From Lentilactobacillus diolivorans DSM 14421 (GTDB taxonomy: Bacteria > Bacillota > Bacilli > Lactobacillales > Lactobacillaceae): 64,000 nucleotides of DNA. The translations under genes and the position numbers were made by a program. Below, one piece after another: positions 8,916 through 17,410 of the stretch (the first letter of the stretch is position 1; every line of letters begins with the position of its first letter). The stretch lies in NCBI RefSeq assembly GCF_001434255.1, contig NZ_AZEY01000105.1, positions 59,054 through 123,053 on the forward strand, in the 5' to 3' direction. The notes under the pieces were generated by a model that saw only the letters and a list, made by a program, of their open reading frames with translations, did not search any database and was not told the origin of the DNA.

Positions 8916-9857
8916 ATGTCAAAATATATTGTAACAGGTGTTGATGGAAATTTTGGAAGTATCGTAGCTGAGAAGATTCAAACACTTGTCCCAAAGCAGG
9001 ACTTGTTATTTACCGCACCTACTGGTGAAAGGTTAAAGAAGTATGAAGAACAGGGAATTAAAACAGCGGTTGCCAATTTTAACGATGCTCAAGAGTTAAC
9101 TAGAATCTTCAAAAATGCCGATAAATTATTATTGATTTCTATGCCGTTTGTTGGGGAAAAGCGCCGATCAGCTCATAAAAATGTTGTTGATGCCTGTGTT
9201 GCCGGAAATGTGAAACAAATTATTTATACATCTTTAGTCAACGCCACGGATCCGACTAATCCAAGTATTGAAAAGATTGATCATGCTTGGACAGAATCGT
9301 ATGTAGAAAATACAACTTTAGACTATCTCTTTCTACGAAATTCTCAATATACCGAAGCAATGATTTCTAATTACTTTGCAGTTGGGAAAAACGGTGTTCT
9401 AGCCAATAACCAGGCTGAGGGAAAGATGGCTTATATTTCCCGTGAAGATTGTGCCCATGCGGCCGCATATGCAGTTGCCAATCCATACCTGCATCGTGAA
9501 ATATTAAATATCAATGGCCCTGAACTTACGACGATTGCTCGTTTAGTTGAAATTGGTAATCAAATTACTGGGAATGATGTTACCTACAAGTCAGTCAGTG
9601 ATGATGAGGATTATGCTATTTTTGACAAAATGGGTGTTCCACGGACAACGGATGGTAATTTCAAGAAAGGTTCTAGTGCTCCGTTCTCTTCTGATGGGAT
9701 GGTAACTTTTGGTAAAGCAATTCGATTGGGGAAAATGGCGACTTATTCAAATGACTTTTTGACTTTAACGGGTCGTCAGCCAAAGAATATTCAGTATTTG
9801 TTTGAGCATGCCGATCAGTATCAAATTGGTGACCGTCATTCTGTTGATCACGGTTAG
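8916..9857 (+). CDS. NmrA-like atypical SDR, NAD(P)-binding oxidoreductase
   Basis: A 313-residue protein with the N-terminal motif VTGVDGNFGS (GxxGxxG variant) and the NmrA/HSCARG/QOR2 layout: KLLLISMPFV, IIYTSLVNA, DYLFLRNSQYTEAM. These proteins are NAD(P)H-binding quinone or aldehyde reductases or redox sensors; the substrate here is unknown. AAGGAGG lies just before the ATG. It is first in a two-gene unit with the flavoprotein at 9915 and faces a LysR regulator. The C-terminal third (after about residue 220) extends the core fold. Confidence 0.85.
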   Translation: MSKYIVTGVDGNFGSIVAEKIQTLVPKQDLLFTAPTGERLKKYEEQGIKTAVANFNDAQELTRIFKNADKLLLISMPFVGEKRRSAHKNVVDACVAGNVKQIIYTSLVNATDPTNPSIEKIDHAWTESYVENTTLDYLFLRNSQYTEAMISNYFAVGKNGVLANNQAEGKMAYISREDCAHAAAYAVANPYLHREILNINGPELTTIARLVEIGNQITGNDVTYKSVSDDEDYAIFDKMGVPRTTDGNFKKGSSAPFSSDGMVTFGKAIRLGKMATYSNDFLTLTGRQPKNIQYLFEHADQYQIGDRHSVDHG

Positions 9858-9914
9858 CGTGCACAAAATTTATTTGCAGAATTTATATTGTCAAAATACG
9901 TAAAAGAGGTATTT

Positions 9915-11393
9915 ATGATGTCATATCAGACAGAGGTTGTTGTAATTGGAGCGGGGGCAGCTGGTTTTGGTGCCGCCTTAACTTGTGTAGATGCTGGAAA
10001 AAAGGTTATCTTACTTGAAAAGGGGGATAAAGTTGGTGGTGCTGGTCTGTTTGGGGCGCAAGGATTGTTCGCAGTTGAAAGTTGTCAACAAAAAGCTGAT
10101 GGGAGTTCATTTACTGTAAAAGATGCTTATTCCGAACTGATGAACTATACTCATTATCGTTCAGATCCCACGATTACAAAAGCTATTTTAGAAAAATCTG
10201 CTGAAACGATTAATTGGCTTGGGCAACATGGTCTTAAAACGGAATTGGTTAATAATACGCAGGAGGTTCATCAAGATCATCCTAAGGTATATCATCAGTA
10301 TATCGACAAATTTGCGGCCTTTGATTATATGGTTAATTATTTTAAGAATAGTGGTGGTCGTTTACTCACAAAGACCACTGCCAGCAAGCTGATTAATGAA
10401 AAAGGTATCATTAGCGGTGTCGAGATTAGACGAAACCAACAGACAGATATTATCAAGTGTCAGGCTGTTATTGTTGCTGATGGCGGTTATATTGGTAATT
10501 CCGAAATGGTAAAAGCAAATTTAGGCATTGATAGTTCAAATTTGTATAGTATGGGTGAGCGGAAAGCGACCGGAGATGGTATTCGAATGTTAGCTGAAAT
10601 TGGGGCCGATGTTAAACATCTTGGAACTTTTGAAAACCATGCTGCGTCAGTAGTATCCTTCCAGAATCCGAAATGGCACAATGCCACTATTTTTACGCTT
10701 ACTAATCTGCCCTTTCTGTGGATTAATCGTGAAGGCAGCCGGTTTGTCAATGAAGCTATTTGCTATGACTTTGCACTTTGGGGTAATATTACTTATACAA
10801 TGGGGGGTTATTATTACTTTATCATTGATCAAAATACGGTCGATTATTTGAAAAACCAGACATTAAATTGGACTGATTCTTTTGAACGCACATTTAAAAG
10901 CCTTCAGAATCAACCAGTTACTCACAAGGTCGGCCCATTTCCAAGAATCGAATCTGATCTGAATGAGGCGGTTGAACAACATGTTGCTTGGAAGGATAAT
11001 GGCTTGAAAGGTCTTGCCACAAAGTTAAATATACCTTATCACATACTTAAAGCTAATTTGGATGGATATAATCAAATAGTGAAAACTAATGAGGATACTC
11101 AGTTTTATAAGCCTGCAAAATATTTACAGTTTCCTGTATCTCAAGGTCCATTTTATGCGGTTAGAGCAAATTCAACATCTTTGGGAACAATTGGTGGTGT
11201 AAAAACCAATTCTAAGATGCAAGTTTTGACGGCAAACTTAAAATCAATTTCCGGGGCATATGTGGCTGGTAATAACGCAACTGGCATGTATGACACCTCA
11301 TACCCAACACTGGAAGGGATCAGTTGTTCATTTGCATGGAATTCTGGGCGGATTGCCGGTGAGTCAGCCGTTCAGCAGTTGATTAATTTATAA
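9915..11393 (+). CDS. FAD-dependent oxidoreductase, fumarate-reductase flavoprotein family
   Basis: A 492-residue protein. Tandem ATGs at 9915 and 9918 follow AGAGGT (9905-9910); a TTG at 9888 would add 9 residues without a ribosome site. The N-terminal FAD motif is VVIGAGAAGFGAALTC, followed by GAGLFGAQGLFAVES. The C-terminal GGVKTNSKMQV and GNNATGMYDTSYPTLEG segments are typical of the FrdA/urocanate reductase/ketosteroid dehydrogenase superfamily. No flavin-attachment FMN domain or signal peptide is present, so it is probably cytosolic. Likely co-transcribed with the NmrA-like gene 57 bp upstream. The electron acceptor substrate cannot be read from sequence. Confidence 0.88.
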   Translation: MMSYQTEVVVIGAGAAGFGAALTCVDAGKKVILLEKGDKVGGAGLFGAQGLFAVESCQQKADGSSFTVKDAYSELMNYTHYRSDPTITKAILEKSAETINWLGQHGLKTELVNNTQEVHQDHPKVYHQYIDKFAAFDYMVNYFKNSGGRLLTKTTASKLINEKGIISGVEIRRNQQTDIIKCQAVIVADGGYIGNSEMVKANLGIDSSNLYSMGERKATGDGIRMLAEIGADVKHLGTFENHAASVVSFQNPKWHNATIFTLTNLPFLWINREGSRFVNEAICYDFALWGNITYTMGGYYYFIIDQNTVDYLKNQTLNWTDSFERTFKSLQNQPVTHKVGPFPRIESDLNEAVEQHVAWKDNGLKGLATKLNIPYHILKANLDGYNQIVKTNEDTQFYKPAKYLQFPVSQGPFYAVRANSTSLGTIGGVKTNSKMQVLTANLKSISGAYVAGNNATGMYDTSYPTLEGISCSFAWNSGRIAGESAVQQLINL

Positions 11394-11615
11394 CTGTACC
11401 AAATGTAAGATTCAGGAAGTGGAAAAAAGTTGTTAGAAATATGATCTCTTTCCTGCCTTATTTTGACTGGACAAGTAATTCCGACAATTTTTCAAGGAAT
11501 TATATTTTTTACTAAGCACCAGATGTGAACTAATCGTTTGGGACTAATTACAGATACCGTTTATACTGCCACCATGATTCTGAAATATATGAATGATAAT
11601 TGGAGGTTAGCAAAA

Positions 11616-11945
11616 GTGAGATCTAAAATGATTCACGTTAAAATTGATCGTCCAATTGGTTATACCGATTTAACTCATCATGTGCCATATCCAATTAACT
11701 ATGGTTTTATTCCTGGGGTTATTGGCGGTGATGGTGAATTGCAAGATGTTTATATTATTTCGAACTTTATTACCCAGCCAATTTCTGTCTTTGAGGGTAA
11801 AGTTATTGCCATTATCCATCGAGAAGATGATGTAGAGGAAAAGTGGGTGGCAACAACGCCTGAAGAAATGTTTACCAAAAAACAGATTAAAGATCGAGTC
11901 AACTTTATGGAGCAGTATTTTAATTCGAATATTGAAATGATCTAA
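11616..11945 (+). CDS. Short inorganic-pyrophosphatase-like protein
   Basis: About 109 residues from GTG at 11616, placed by GGAGG at 11602-11606; a longer frame to 11538 is not supported by a ribosome site. It carries class I pyrophosphatase landmarks: DRPIGY near the start, PYPINYGFIPGVIGGDGE with QDVY (metal-binding acidic cluster), and VIAIIHREDDVEEKW. It is shorter than the usual 160-180 residues, lacking an N-terminal strand region and the C-terminus. A short pyrophosphatase-like family is common in lactobacilli; whether it hydrolyses PPi is uncertain. Confidence 0.8.
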   Translation: MRSKMIHVKIDRPIGYTDLTHHVPYPINYGFIPGVIGGDGELQDVYIISNFITQPISVFEGKVIAIIHREDDVEEKWVATTPEEMFTKKQIKDRVNFMEQYFNSNIEMI

Positions 11946-12130
11946 AACTTAAATTTGCGGTTGTTATGATAAATATTTTTCTCCTCGATGCAAGGCGTAA
12001 AAATGTGTTTCCGAGGTACATGATATGTGATCCTGGTTAGTCGTGGGGGTTGTTTTAATGAGAGACCCCCCCTCTGACGAGATTCTTATTATGCATTTTA
12101 AGCCTAGAATTTTAGCCCAATTAGAATAAT

Positions 12131-12167
12131 AAAAAAGAAGACCTATCAAAAATGGGCTTCTTTTTTT
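12131..12167. terminator. Bidirectional intrinsic terminator
   Basis: AAAGAAGACC pairs with GGGCTTCTTT between A and T runs. It serves the pyrophosphatase-like gene and the convergent secreted-protein gene. Confidence 0.85.
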
Positions 12168-12193
12168 ATGACTTATTGAGATTCTAATGAAAT

Positions 12194-12625
12194 TTAATAT
12201 TTGTAATAGACGTGACCGGGCCAGAATTTTTCAGTACCAAGACCTTTAAAATACAACTTATGTCGATTATACAAGCGAACGTGATAGCTCAAAACAACGC
12301 CACCAGCAGGTTCGTTACCGTAATTTCGACCAGCAATGATGTAGTTACCCTTACTTAAGCGCTGATATTTAGCGTGGGCTCCAAAGCTTGGATCTGGAAC
12401 AAAAGCCGCGTGCCAATTAAAACTGTGTGATTTGACACTGAGATAACCTCGTCGCGTGTAGGGAGTCCCTGATTCATGAAGCACTTTGGTTCGCCATTTT
12501 CCGCGTAAAACCGTTGGTGTGCCACTATGCCAGCTGGCAGCATGAACCGGCTGTGAACTGACCAATATCCCCGCACCAATGAAAGCAGTCATTATTATCC
12601 CGGCAGTAAATCTATTTAATTTCAT
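12194..12625 (-). CDS. Small secreted protein, function unknown
   Basis: A 143-residue protein with a classical signal peptide (MKLNR, hydrophobic core, cleavage near SQPVHA-A at residue 29-30). The mature domain of about 114 residues is rich in Tyr, Trp, His and Gly and starts with VLRGKW. GGAGGG is placed before the ATG. It has no wall anchor. The pattern of a short Sec peptide followed by a LRG(K/T)W strand recurs in the secreted protein at 34840, which suggests a family of small beta-rich secreted proteins. No function recognised. Confidence 0.8.
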   Translation of the reverse strand: MKLNRFTAGIIMTAFIGAGILVSSQPVHAASWHSGTPTVLRGKWRTKVLHESGTPYTRRGYLSVKSHSFNWHAAFVPDPSFGAHAKYQRLSKGNYIIAGRNYGNEPAGGVVLSYHVRLYNRHKLYFKGLGTEKFWPGHVYYKY

Positions 12626-12740
12626 GATATCCCTCCAATAATCCTAATTACGATTTCAGTATACGCCCGGGATTGACAAATGAATGATCCATTTTTGTAA
12701 AAGATTGGTTAATTTCACATCCATGTCTATCAGATCGAAA

Positions 12741-12908
12741 TCAGTTACTTAGAATATCACCATCAAAATCTGACTGGATATTCGTTGGGAGAACCAAATG
12801 GTTAGTAGTCACCGGATCGGCTTTTTTCCATTTACTAGTAAATGTTTTCGGGATCATTGTCTTCTTTTCAGTATCAAATACTGTTAAATGATACTGAAAA
12901 TATCCCAT
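12741..12908 (-). pseudogene. Possible remnant of a small gene
   Basis: From ATG 12908 a 55-residue frame reads MGYFQYHLTVFDTEKK and ends in DGDILSN. The coding-like reading continues upstream of that ATG (NYGKSAVLLYNP) to about 13000, where it meets a stop without an obvious start, and it crosses a strong hairpin at 12922-12966. This looks like the 3' part of a decayed gene, though the hairpin may simply be a terminator and the reading chance. Confidence 0.3.
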
Positions 12909-12921
12909 TGGGTTATAAAGT

Positions 12922-12966
12922 AAGACAGCTGATTTTCCGTAATTAGGAAACTGGCTGTCTTTGTTT
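12922..12966. terminator. Strong hairpin, probable terminator
   Basis: AAGACAGC pairs with GCTGTCTT, and inside it TTTCC pairs with GGAAA around GTAATTA. TTTGTTTT follows on the plus strand. On the minus strand it lies just downstream of the 55-residue gene at 12986 and may end that transcript. Confidence 0.6.
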
Positions 12967-12985
12967 TGAAATTGTTTGATAAAAA

Positions 12986-13153
12986 TTATTTCTGATGGGC
13001 ATGGATAAAATTAATCAAGTCTACTAAGTCTTCTTGCGATGCCATCTTCACAAAAAGGCGAGCAGTGCTTTTGTAATGCTGATATTTGATGCGTTCTGGA
13101 TGACGCTTTACGTAATTATTTCTGGCTCGCTTTTGCGCTTCTGACTGTCCCAT
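12986..13153 (-). CDS. Small basic protein, 55 residues, unknown
   Basis: ATG at 13153 preceded by AAAGGAG with a 10-base spacer. The product begins MGQSEAQKRARNNY, then VKRHPERIKYQHY, and ends LVDLINFIHAHQK. It is basic and predicted to be two helices. The EAQKRAR..Y start is a pattern I associate with small conserved lactobacillar or phage-derived proteins of unknown role. It has no signal peptide. Confidence comes from the ribosome site and the protein-like composition. Confidence 0.6.
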   Translation of the reverse strand: MGQSEAQKRARNNYVKRHPERIKYQHYKSTARLFVKMASQEDLVDLINFIHAHQK

Positions 13154-13297
13154 AATAAACAATCTCCTTTATTGTTTTGAGTTGGTAGTAATTGAATATT
13201 TAACAAAAATCCTATGTTACCATCAAAATAATCATAACCGTTACTTCATCGTTTGTCATTAGGGGTATTAAAGCCTTATTAATTGTTTCAATTCAGA

Positions 13298-13326
13298 TTG
13301 CCAAATTGTCCACCCAGCCCTATGAT
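13298..13326 (+). promoter_or_regulatory. Promoter of the paired secreted-protein genes
   Basis: TTGCCA (13298-13303), a 17-bp spacer and TATGAT (13321-13326) form a good sigma-A promoter 43 bp before the TTG start at 13369. Confidence 0.65.
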
Positions 13327-13368
13327 AATAATCAAGGGGGATAACTATAAAGAAAATCAGGTGGTATT

Positions 13369-14331
13369 TTGAAGAAAAAGTTAGCACTTTGGGGATCAAT
13401 TGGGGTTATCGCCAGCATTGGGATCGGTTTTTTAGGTGCGCCAAGCCAACCGGTTCAAGCTGCCGGGACGTATCACGTTATTAAAAATGTGCTCTTAAAT
13501 GGGGATGCATTCAAGTGGAATGGACAAAGCAGCAAAGCTTTTTTGTGGAATCAGACATTAACCAAGCAGCTGCATCATTTGACAAATTATCCTCGCGCGG
13601 ATTTGTATGCTTCGGAATTATTAACAATGACCAACGGTAAAAAGACGGGTTATTTTTATTATGTGAACAGTCCGAAAGCCAAGATTGATGGGTACGTTTG
13701 GCACGGTTATGTTAAACCGGAACGTCAATTGTTGAGTACCAAGACTATGCTGAATAAGTCGACGTCAACTAATAATTTTGGCGTGCCGGATCCCAGTCCC
13801 GCTGAACTCAGCGATCTTGCCGCGACTTACCATAATGGTGAGGACGATGGTGACCAAATGGATTTTGCAACGATGTTTTGGCAGGATCGATCACTTTATC
13901 CACTGTTTCCCGGCACACTTCAGAATTGGGATTTAGCCAAATTGGCTGAGACAACTTTGGATGATAATACAACTGATCTTTCATCACCAAGTTCAGTTAA
14001 GGCAAAACAAGCCTTTTTGCAAAAGAGAGGTCTTGACGCCAACGATACAAAAGCAATTAAGTTTATTCGAGTGGCAAAGCCAACAACGGTTGCTCAAATT
14101 AAAGCACTTGATAGCGGTCAGTTACCATTAAAGGAATTTGTGCTAAATGATTTGAAGGCCCAAGGTGTTAACCCTAACCGATACAAGGGGTGGCAAATCG
14201 GAATTGACAGTAGGCCGATTAATCACGCTTATTTGAACCAGGACCTTCGGCATGTCCCTTCCTCATCGACGTTTGCTGTCCGGTATGTTGTGGCTTTATT
14301 TAAGGCCGGCCAAACTGACCAGTCAAATTAG
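13369..14331 (+). CDS. Secreted protein, N-terminal SH3-like module, unknown (paralogue 1)
   Basis: 320 residues from a TTG start with AGGTGG upstream; the frame has no better start. Signal peptide MKKKLALWGS..., cleavage near PVQA-A (about residue 32). Residues about 33-120 form a Tyr/Trp-rich module (FLWNQTLTKQLHHLTNY, GYFYYVNS, IDGYVWHGYV) that repeats in the next gene. The remainder is unique. No LPxTG, choline-binding or LysM motif is visible. It is followed 12 bp later by its paralogue, so the two are co-transcribed. The module resembles the SH3-like wall-associated domains of lactobacilli; this is inference. Confidence 0.8.
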   Translation: MKKKLALWGSIGVIASIGIGFLGAPSQPVQAAGTYHVIKNVLLNGDAFKWNGQSSKAFLWNQTLTKQLHHLTNYPRADLYASELLTMTNGKKTGYFYYVNSPKAKIDGYVWHGYVKPERQLLSTKTMLNKSTSTNNFGVPDPSPAELSDLAATYHNGEDDGDQMDFATMFWQDRSLYPLFPGTLQNWDLAKLAETTLDDNTTDLSSPSSVKAKQAFLQKRGLDANDTKAIKFIRVAKPTTVAQIKALDSGQLPLKEFVLNDLKAQGVNPNRYKGWQIGIDSRPINHAYLNQDLRHVPSSSTFAVRYVVALFKAGQTDQSN

Positions 14332-14343
14332 GAGGATTGCATT

Positions 14344-15774
14344 TTGAAAAAACGTATTGTAATACTCACCGTTGGTTTAGCTGCGGCGGGTCTGCTGGGA
14401 GCCCTTAACCCGACAACTGTTCGTGCTGATTATTATCGCTGGCTTAAAACAAGATCGTATTCACCCAGCGTTGCCTATCACGCTAAAATGGCCGGCTCAA
14501 TTTACCTTTGGAATGCTCACCATACTCGAGTGCTTCATAACTTAAAAAATTATTCTCGAACAACCTGGTATAAATCGGCAGCCATTAAAATGAATTCAGG
14601 ATACAAAAGTCGAATTTACTATCACGTTACTAGTGGTAATGGGGAAGTAACCGGCTATATTTGGCGGGGATATTTATCAACCGGGGTCAATCCTAATGAA
14701 TCTTCCACAGTCCGTGAAAGCGGTTCATCAGGAACCACTACGCCAGCGACAGGGAGCAGTCTAACTTCAACTGATAGTCAAACAAATCAGGATAAAGCAA
14801 GGGGAATTTTGTACGCTAATGTTCCGTATTCAGTAAAAACTGATGGTTTGCCAGTGGTGAATCCAAATCCAGCGACTGCCACGCCAAGTAAAAGTTTTGT
14901 GGAGGTCAAGGCTGCTGTTCTGCAAAAGTATGCTCAAATCCCAGGAACTGATGATATCAACCAAATTGTAAACTATGTTAAGACGAAGTTTGGTAATTGG
15001 GACTATTTCAGAATTGTGATGGAGAAATATCAGACGCAGGATAACCAAATTGTTAAACTACCAACTTTGCAGTATGGAGACGACGATGCTGACAGACCAA
15101 CTGCTCAAAGTGATGCGTCATTTGTTTGGAAAGATGCTGGTGTAACCAAGAATATATTGGAGATAATTAAACATCCCGGATCAACCTCTGAATCTAGTGA
15201 TCTGAATACCGTTACTTACTTGGTTGGCAAAGAATATATCTTTCCTGATTTACAAGCAGCGGTTTCCTTGGAATGCCTACCAATAATTCCAACCGTTTCC
15301 ATTAATCCAGTTCCAAGGGTTGGTGTGGTGAATTCAGGCTATGGCGATAATGGTGATTTTTCTTTAGTTAATTTTGGTAATAATAGTCCCCATTATGTTT
15401 TAACGAGTGATATGCTGGAACTTCCTAAAGATCAACCGGTTCAGAAGAATGGCTTGTGGATCGGTACTAGTAATCCATGGTCAAACGCCATTTTTGCCGG
15501 TATACTAGCAGTCAAAGGAGTGACCCATTATCGACAAGTTGGTAATAGCGAAATTTCTGATTATAAATTAATAAATGGGACTTGGCAGCATCAGTATAGT
15601 ATTCAGTGGGGAACTGCGGAAGATCCAACTCTTGTGAAATTTACCCTGCAGGTTCCCAATAAATCAACGATTACATTTGCTACAGCTAACATCAATAGTC
15701 CTGTGTCGGTAATGGATTATTTATACAAATCCGATGATTATTATCAACAAGTAATGACCCGGGCAGGGAATTAG
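14344..15774 (+). CDS. Secreted protein, N-terminal SH3-like module, unknown (paralogue 2)
   Basis: 476 residues from TTG at 14344 with AGGAGG at about 14330-14335. Signal peptide MKKRIVILTV..., cleavage near TTVRA-D (about residue 29). The N-terminal module (YLWNAHHTRVLHNLKNY, SRIYYHVTS, VTGYIWRGYL) matches that of the preceding protein. A Ser/Thr/Gly linker (about residues 118-150) leads to a large C-terminal domain that I do not recognise. There is no wall anchor. The shared module and differing C-terminal parts suggest a common surface-targeting domain with diverged effectors. Confidence 0.8.
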   Translation: MKKRIVILTVGLAAAGLLGALNPTTVRADYYRWLKTRSYSPSVAYHAKMAGSIYLWNAHHTRVLHNLKNYSRTTWYKSAAIKMNSGYKSRIYYHVTSGNGEVTGYIWRGYLSTGVNPNESSTVRESGSSGTTTPATGSSLTSTDSQTNQDKARGILYANVPYSVKTDGLPVVNPNPATATPSKSFVEVKAAVLQKYAQIPGTDDINQIVNYVKTKFGNWDYFRIVMEKYQTQDNQIVKLPTLQYGDDDADRPTAQSDASFVWKDAGVTKNILEIIKHPGSTSESSDLNTVTYLVGKEYIFPDLQAAVSLECLPIIPTVSINPVPRVGVVNSGYGDNGDFSLVNFGNNSPHYVLTSDMLELPKDQPVQKNGLWIGTSNPWSNAIFAGILAVKGVTHYRQVGNSEISDYKLINGTWQHQYSIQWGTAEDPTLVKFTLQVPNKSTITFATANINSPVSVMDYLYKSDDYYQQVMTRAGN

Positions 15775-15822
15775 GAAAATGTCAACTAAATTTCGGTTGA
15801 AGCGAATTCCTTCATTATTTTC

Positions 15823-15869
15823 AAAAAGCGTCCACGATACCTTTGATTGAGGGTGGTAGACGCTTTTTT
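15823..15869 (+). terminator. Intrinsic terminator of the secreted-protein operon
   Basis: AAAAAGCGTC pairs with GACGCTTTTTT, separated by a loop with a partial inner stem. Confidence 0.85.
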
Positions 15870-15901
15870 GAGTTTTACAATATAGCAAGTGAAAGTGATC
15901 A

Positions 15902-16117
15902 TTGCACGCTGCTTTGGATGGATCTCTAATGCAGAATAAGAGGTGGGATCCTACATACGTTTCTATGAGGATAAAGCCGAAAAATAGCAGAAAAGACAAC
16001 TGCCATGAGTTAAAGAAAGAGATTATCAAGGTAGACGGGAAAAAGCATGTTTATTATCAGCTGAAGAATTTCCACGGGACCAAAATATGGACTGCAGGTA
16101 GATCATTGATAAAGTAA
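15902..16117 (+). pseudogene. Probable remnant of an SH3-like surface-protein gene
   Basis: A 71-codon frame with no ribosome site. Its C-terminal part reads KKHVYYQLKNFHG then TKIWTAGRSLIK, which resembles the end of SH3-like repeats in lactobacillar surface proteins. The N-terminal part is not protein-like. Probably the 3' fragment of a lost gene rather than an active CDS. Confidence 0.35.
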
Positions 16118-16484
16118 TAGCTTTTATGTGGCAATGATTACCGATCCAAAACTTGGCCTCGAAGTAAATAGATAGTAATGGTCTCGTAAAACCAGCATTT
16201 GAGAACGTTGGTTTTACTGGGCCTTTTAGTTGAAACGTTGTCAGATATTAGAGATCGTAATCCATCCTTGGAGATAGTCTACATTTGACTGAGAATTAAC
16301 AAATTATTCACAATTGGATTTCTTGTGTTATACCGTTAATCAGTTAAACTGATGACAACCTTATCTGTTGGTTGATTTCGGTAAGGTTCAGAGATAAGGG
16401 CGTAACAGAAAATGTGATGTGATCGTTGATAATTGACCATCACTGAAAAAGCTTGGAACTTCTTCAATTAAGGAGATGACTGTA
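16118..16484. other. Gene-free stretch with two hairpins upstream of rpiA
   Basis: No supported ORF. A hairpin at 16186-16218 (GTAAAACCA with TGGTTTTAC) is followed by a weak T-rich run and may be a terminator. Nearer rpiA, 16357-16399 holds two mutually exclusive stems: AACCTTA (16357-16363) with TAAGGTT (16382-16388), or CCTTATCT (16359-16366) with AGATAAGG (16392-16399). Confidence 0.5.
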
Positions 16485-17195
16485 ATGAGTGCAGGCAATT
16501 CAGAACTTCAAAATCAGTTAAAAAAGGCTGCGGCGACCAAAGCTGCGGATTACGTAAAGGATGGCATGATTATTGGGCTTGGAAGTGGTTCAACCGTTAG
16601 AATGTTGGTTGATGAATTAGGTCGGCGAGTGCAGGAGGAAAACTTGCAATTTACCGGCGTATCGACTTCAATCTCAACTGCTGAACAGGCAAGGTCGTTG
16701 GGCATCAAGATTGTTGATCTGGATGCAGTTAACGCCATTGATTTAACGATCGACGGGGCCGACCAAGTAGATCGCAATTTTAATGGCATCAAAGGTGGTG
16801 GCGGGAATTTACTATGGGAAAAAATTGTGGCAGTTAATTCCAAAAAGCTGATTTGGGTCGTTGATGAATCTAAAGTTGTCAACCAAATTGGCGCTTTTCC
16901 CTTAGCGGTGGATGTCGAACCCTTTGGGAGTGGCCACATTTTGAAGCAATTTTCAAATGCTGGTTTTAATCCAGTTGTTAGAATTGGTAACGATGGTCAA
17001 CTTTTTAAGACTGATTCCAATAACATTATCTTGGATCTTCATTTACACAAAATTGATGATCCGGGTAAGCTGGCCGAAACGTTAACTAACATAGTTGGTG
17101 TGATTGAACATGGTTTATTTCTGGGGATGGTGAATGAGGTCGTTGTTGGCAAACAGGCTGGTCCCGAAATACTGGTTAATTCTAAAAAACGTTAA
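16485..17195 (+). CDS. rpiA: Ribose-5-phosphate isomerase A
   Basis: 236 residues, interconverting ribose 5-phosphate and ribulose 5-phosphate in the pentose phosphate/phosphoketolase route. The ATG at 16485 is chosen since AGGAG (16471-16475) abuts the ATG at 16476. Family blocks are all present: GLGSGST (residues 31-37, phosphate loop), DGAD (90-93) and KGGGGNLLWEK (103-113, catalytic region), then VVDESK. It is monocistronic between two hairpins. Regulation by the upstream leader structures is possible. Confidence 0.96.
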   Translation: MSAGNSELQNQLKKAAATKAADYVKDGMIIGLGSGSTVRMLVDELGRRVQEENLQFTGVSTSISTAEQARSLGIKIVDLDAVNAIDLTIDGADQVDRNFNGIKGGGGNLLWEKIVAVNSKKLIWVVDESKVVNQIGAFPLAVDVEPFGSGHILKQFSNAGFNPVVRIGNDGQLFKTDSNNIILDLHLHKIDDPGKLAETLTNIVGVIEHGLFLGMVNEVVVGKQAGPEILVNSKKR

Positions 17196-17234
17196 CTACT
17201 TTGGTAGATCAAATAGTGACTTTTGTTTATGATT

Positions 17235-17286
17235 AAAAGATACCTGTCGTAATCTTATTTTGAAACTGGCAGGTATCTTTTAATTT
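17235..17286. terminator. Intrinsic terminator after rpiA
   Basis: A 12-bp perfect stem, AAAAGATACCTG with CAGGTATCTTTT, ends in T-rich sequence. Confidence 0.9.
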
Positions 17287-17410
17287 GAGAAGTAATATCT
17301 GCTAAATTAGAAAAAGAGAGACAGTCTATCCGTCAGCCATGTTCCTAATGTGTTATGTTAAAGTTGATTTTTACCAATTATCTAAGCTTTAAAATAAGGG
17401 AGGCTAAGCG

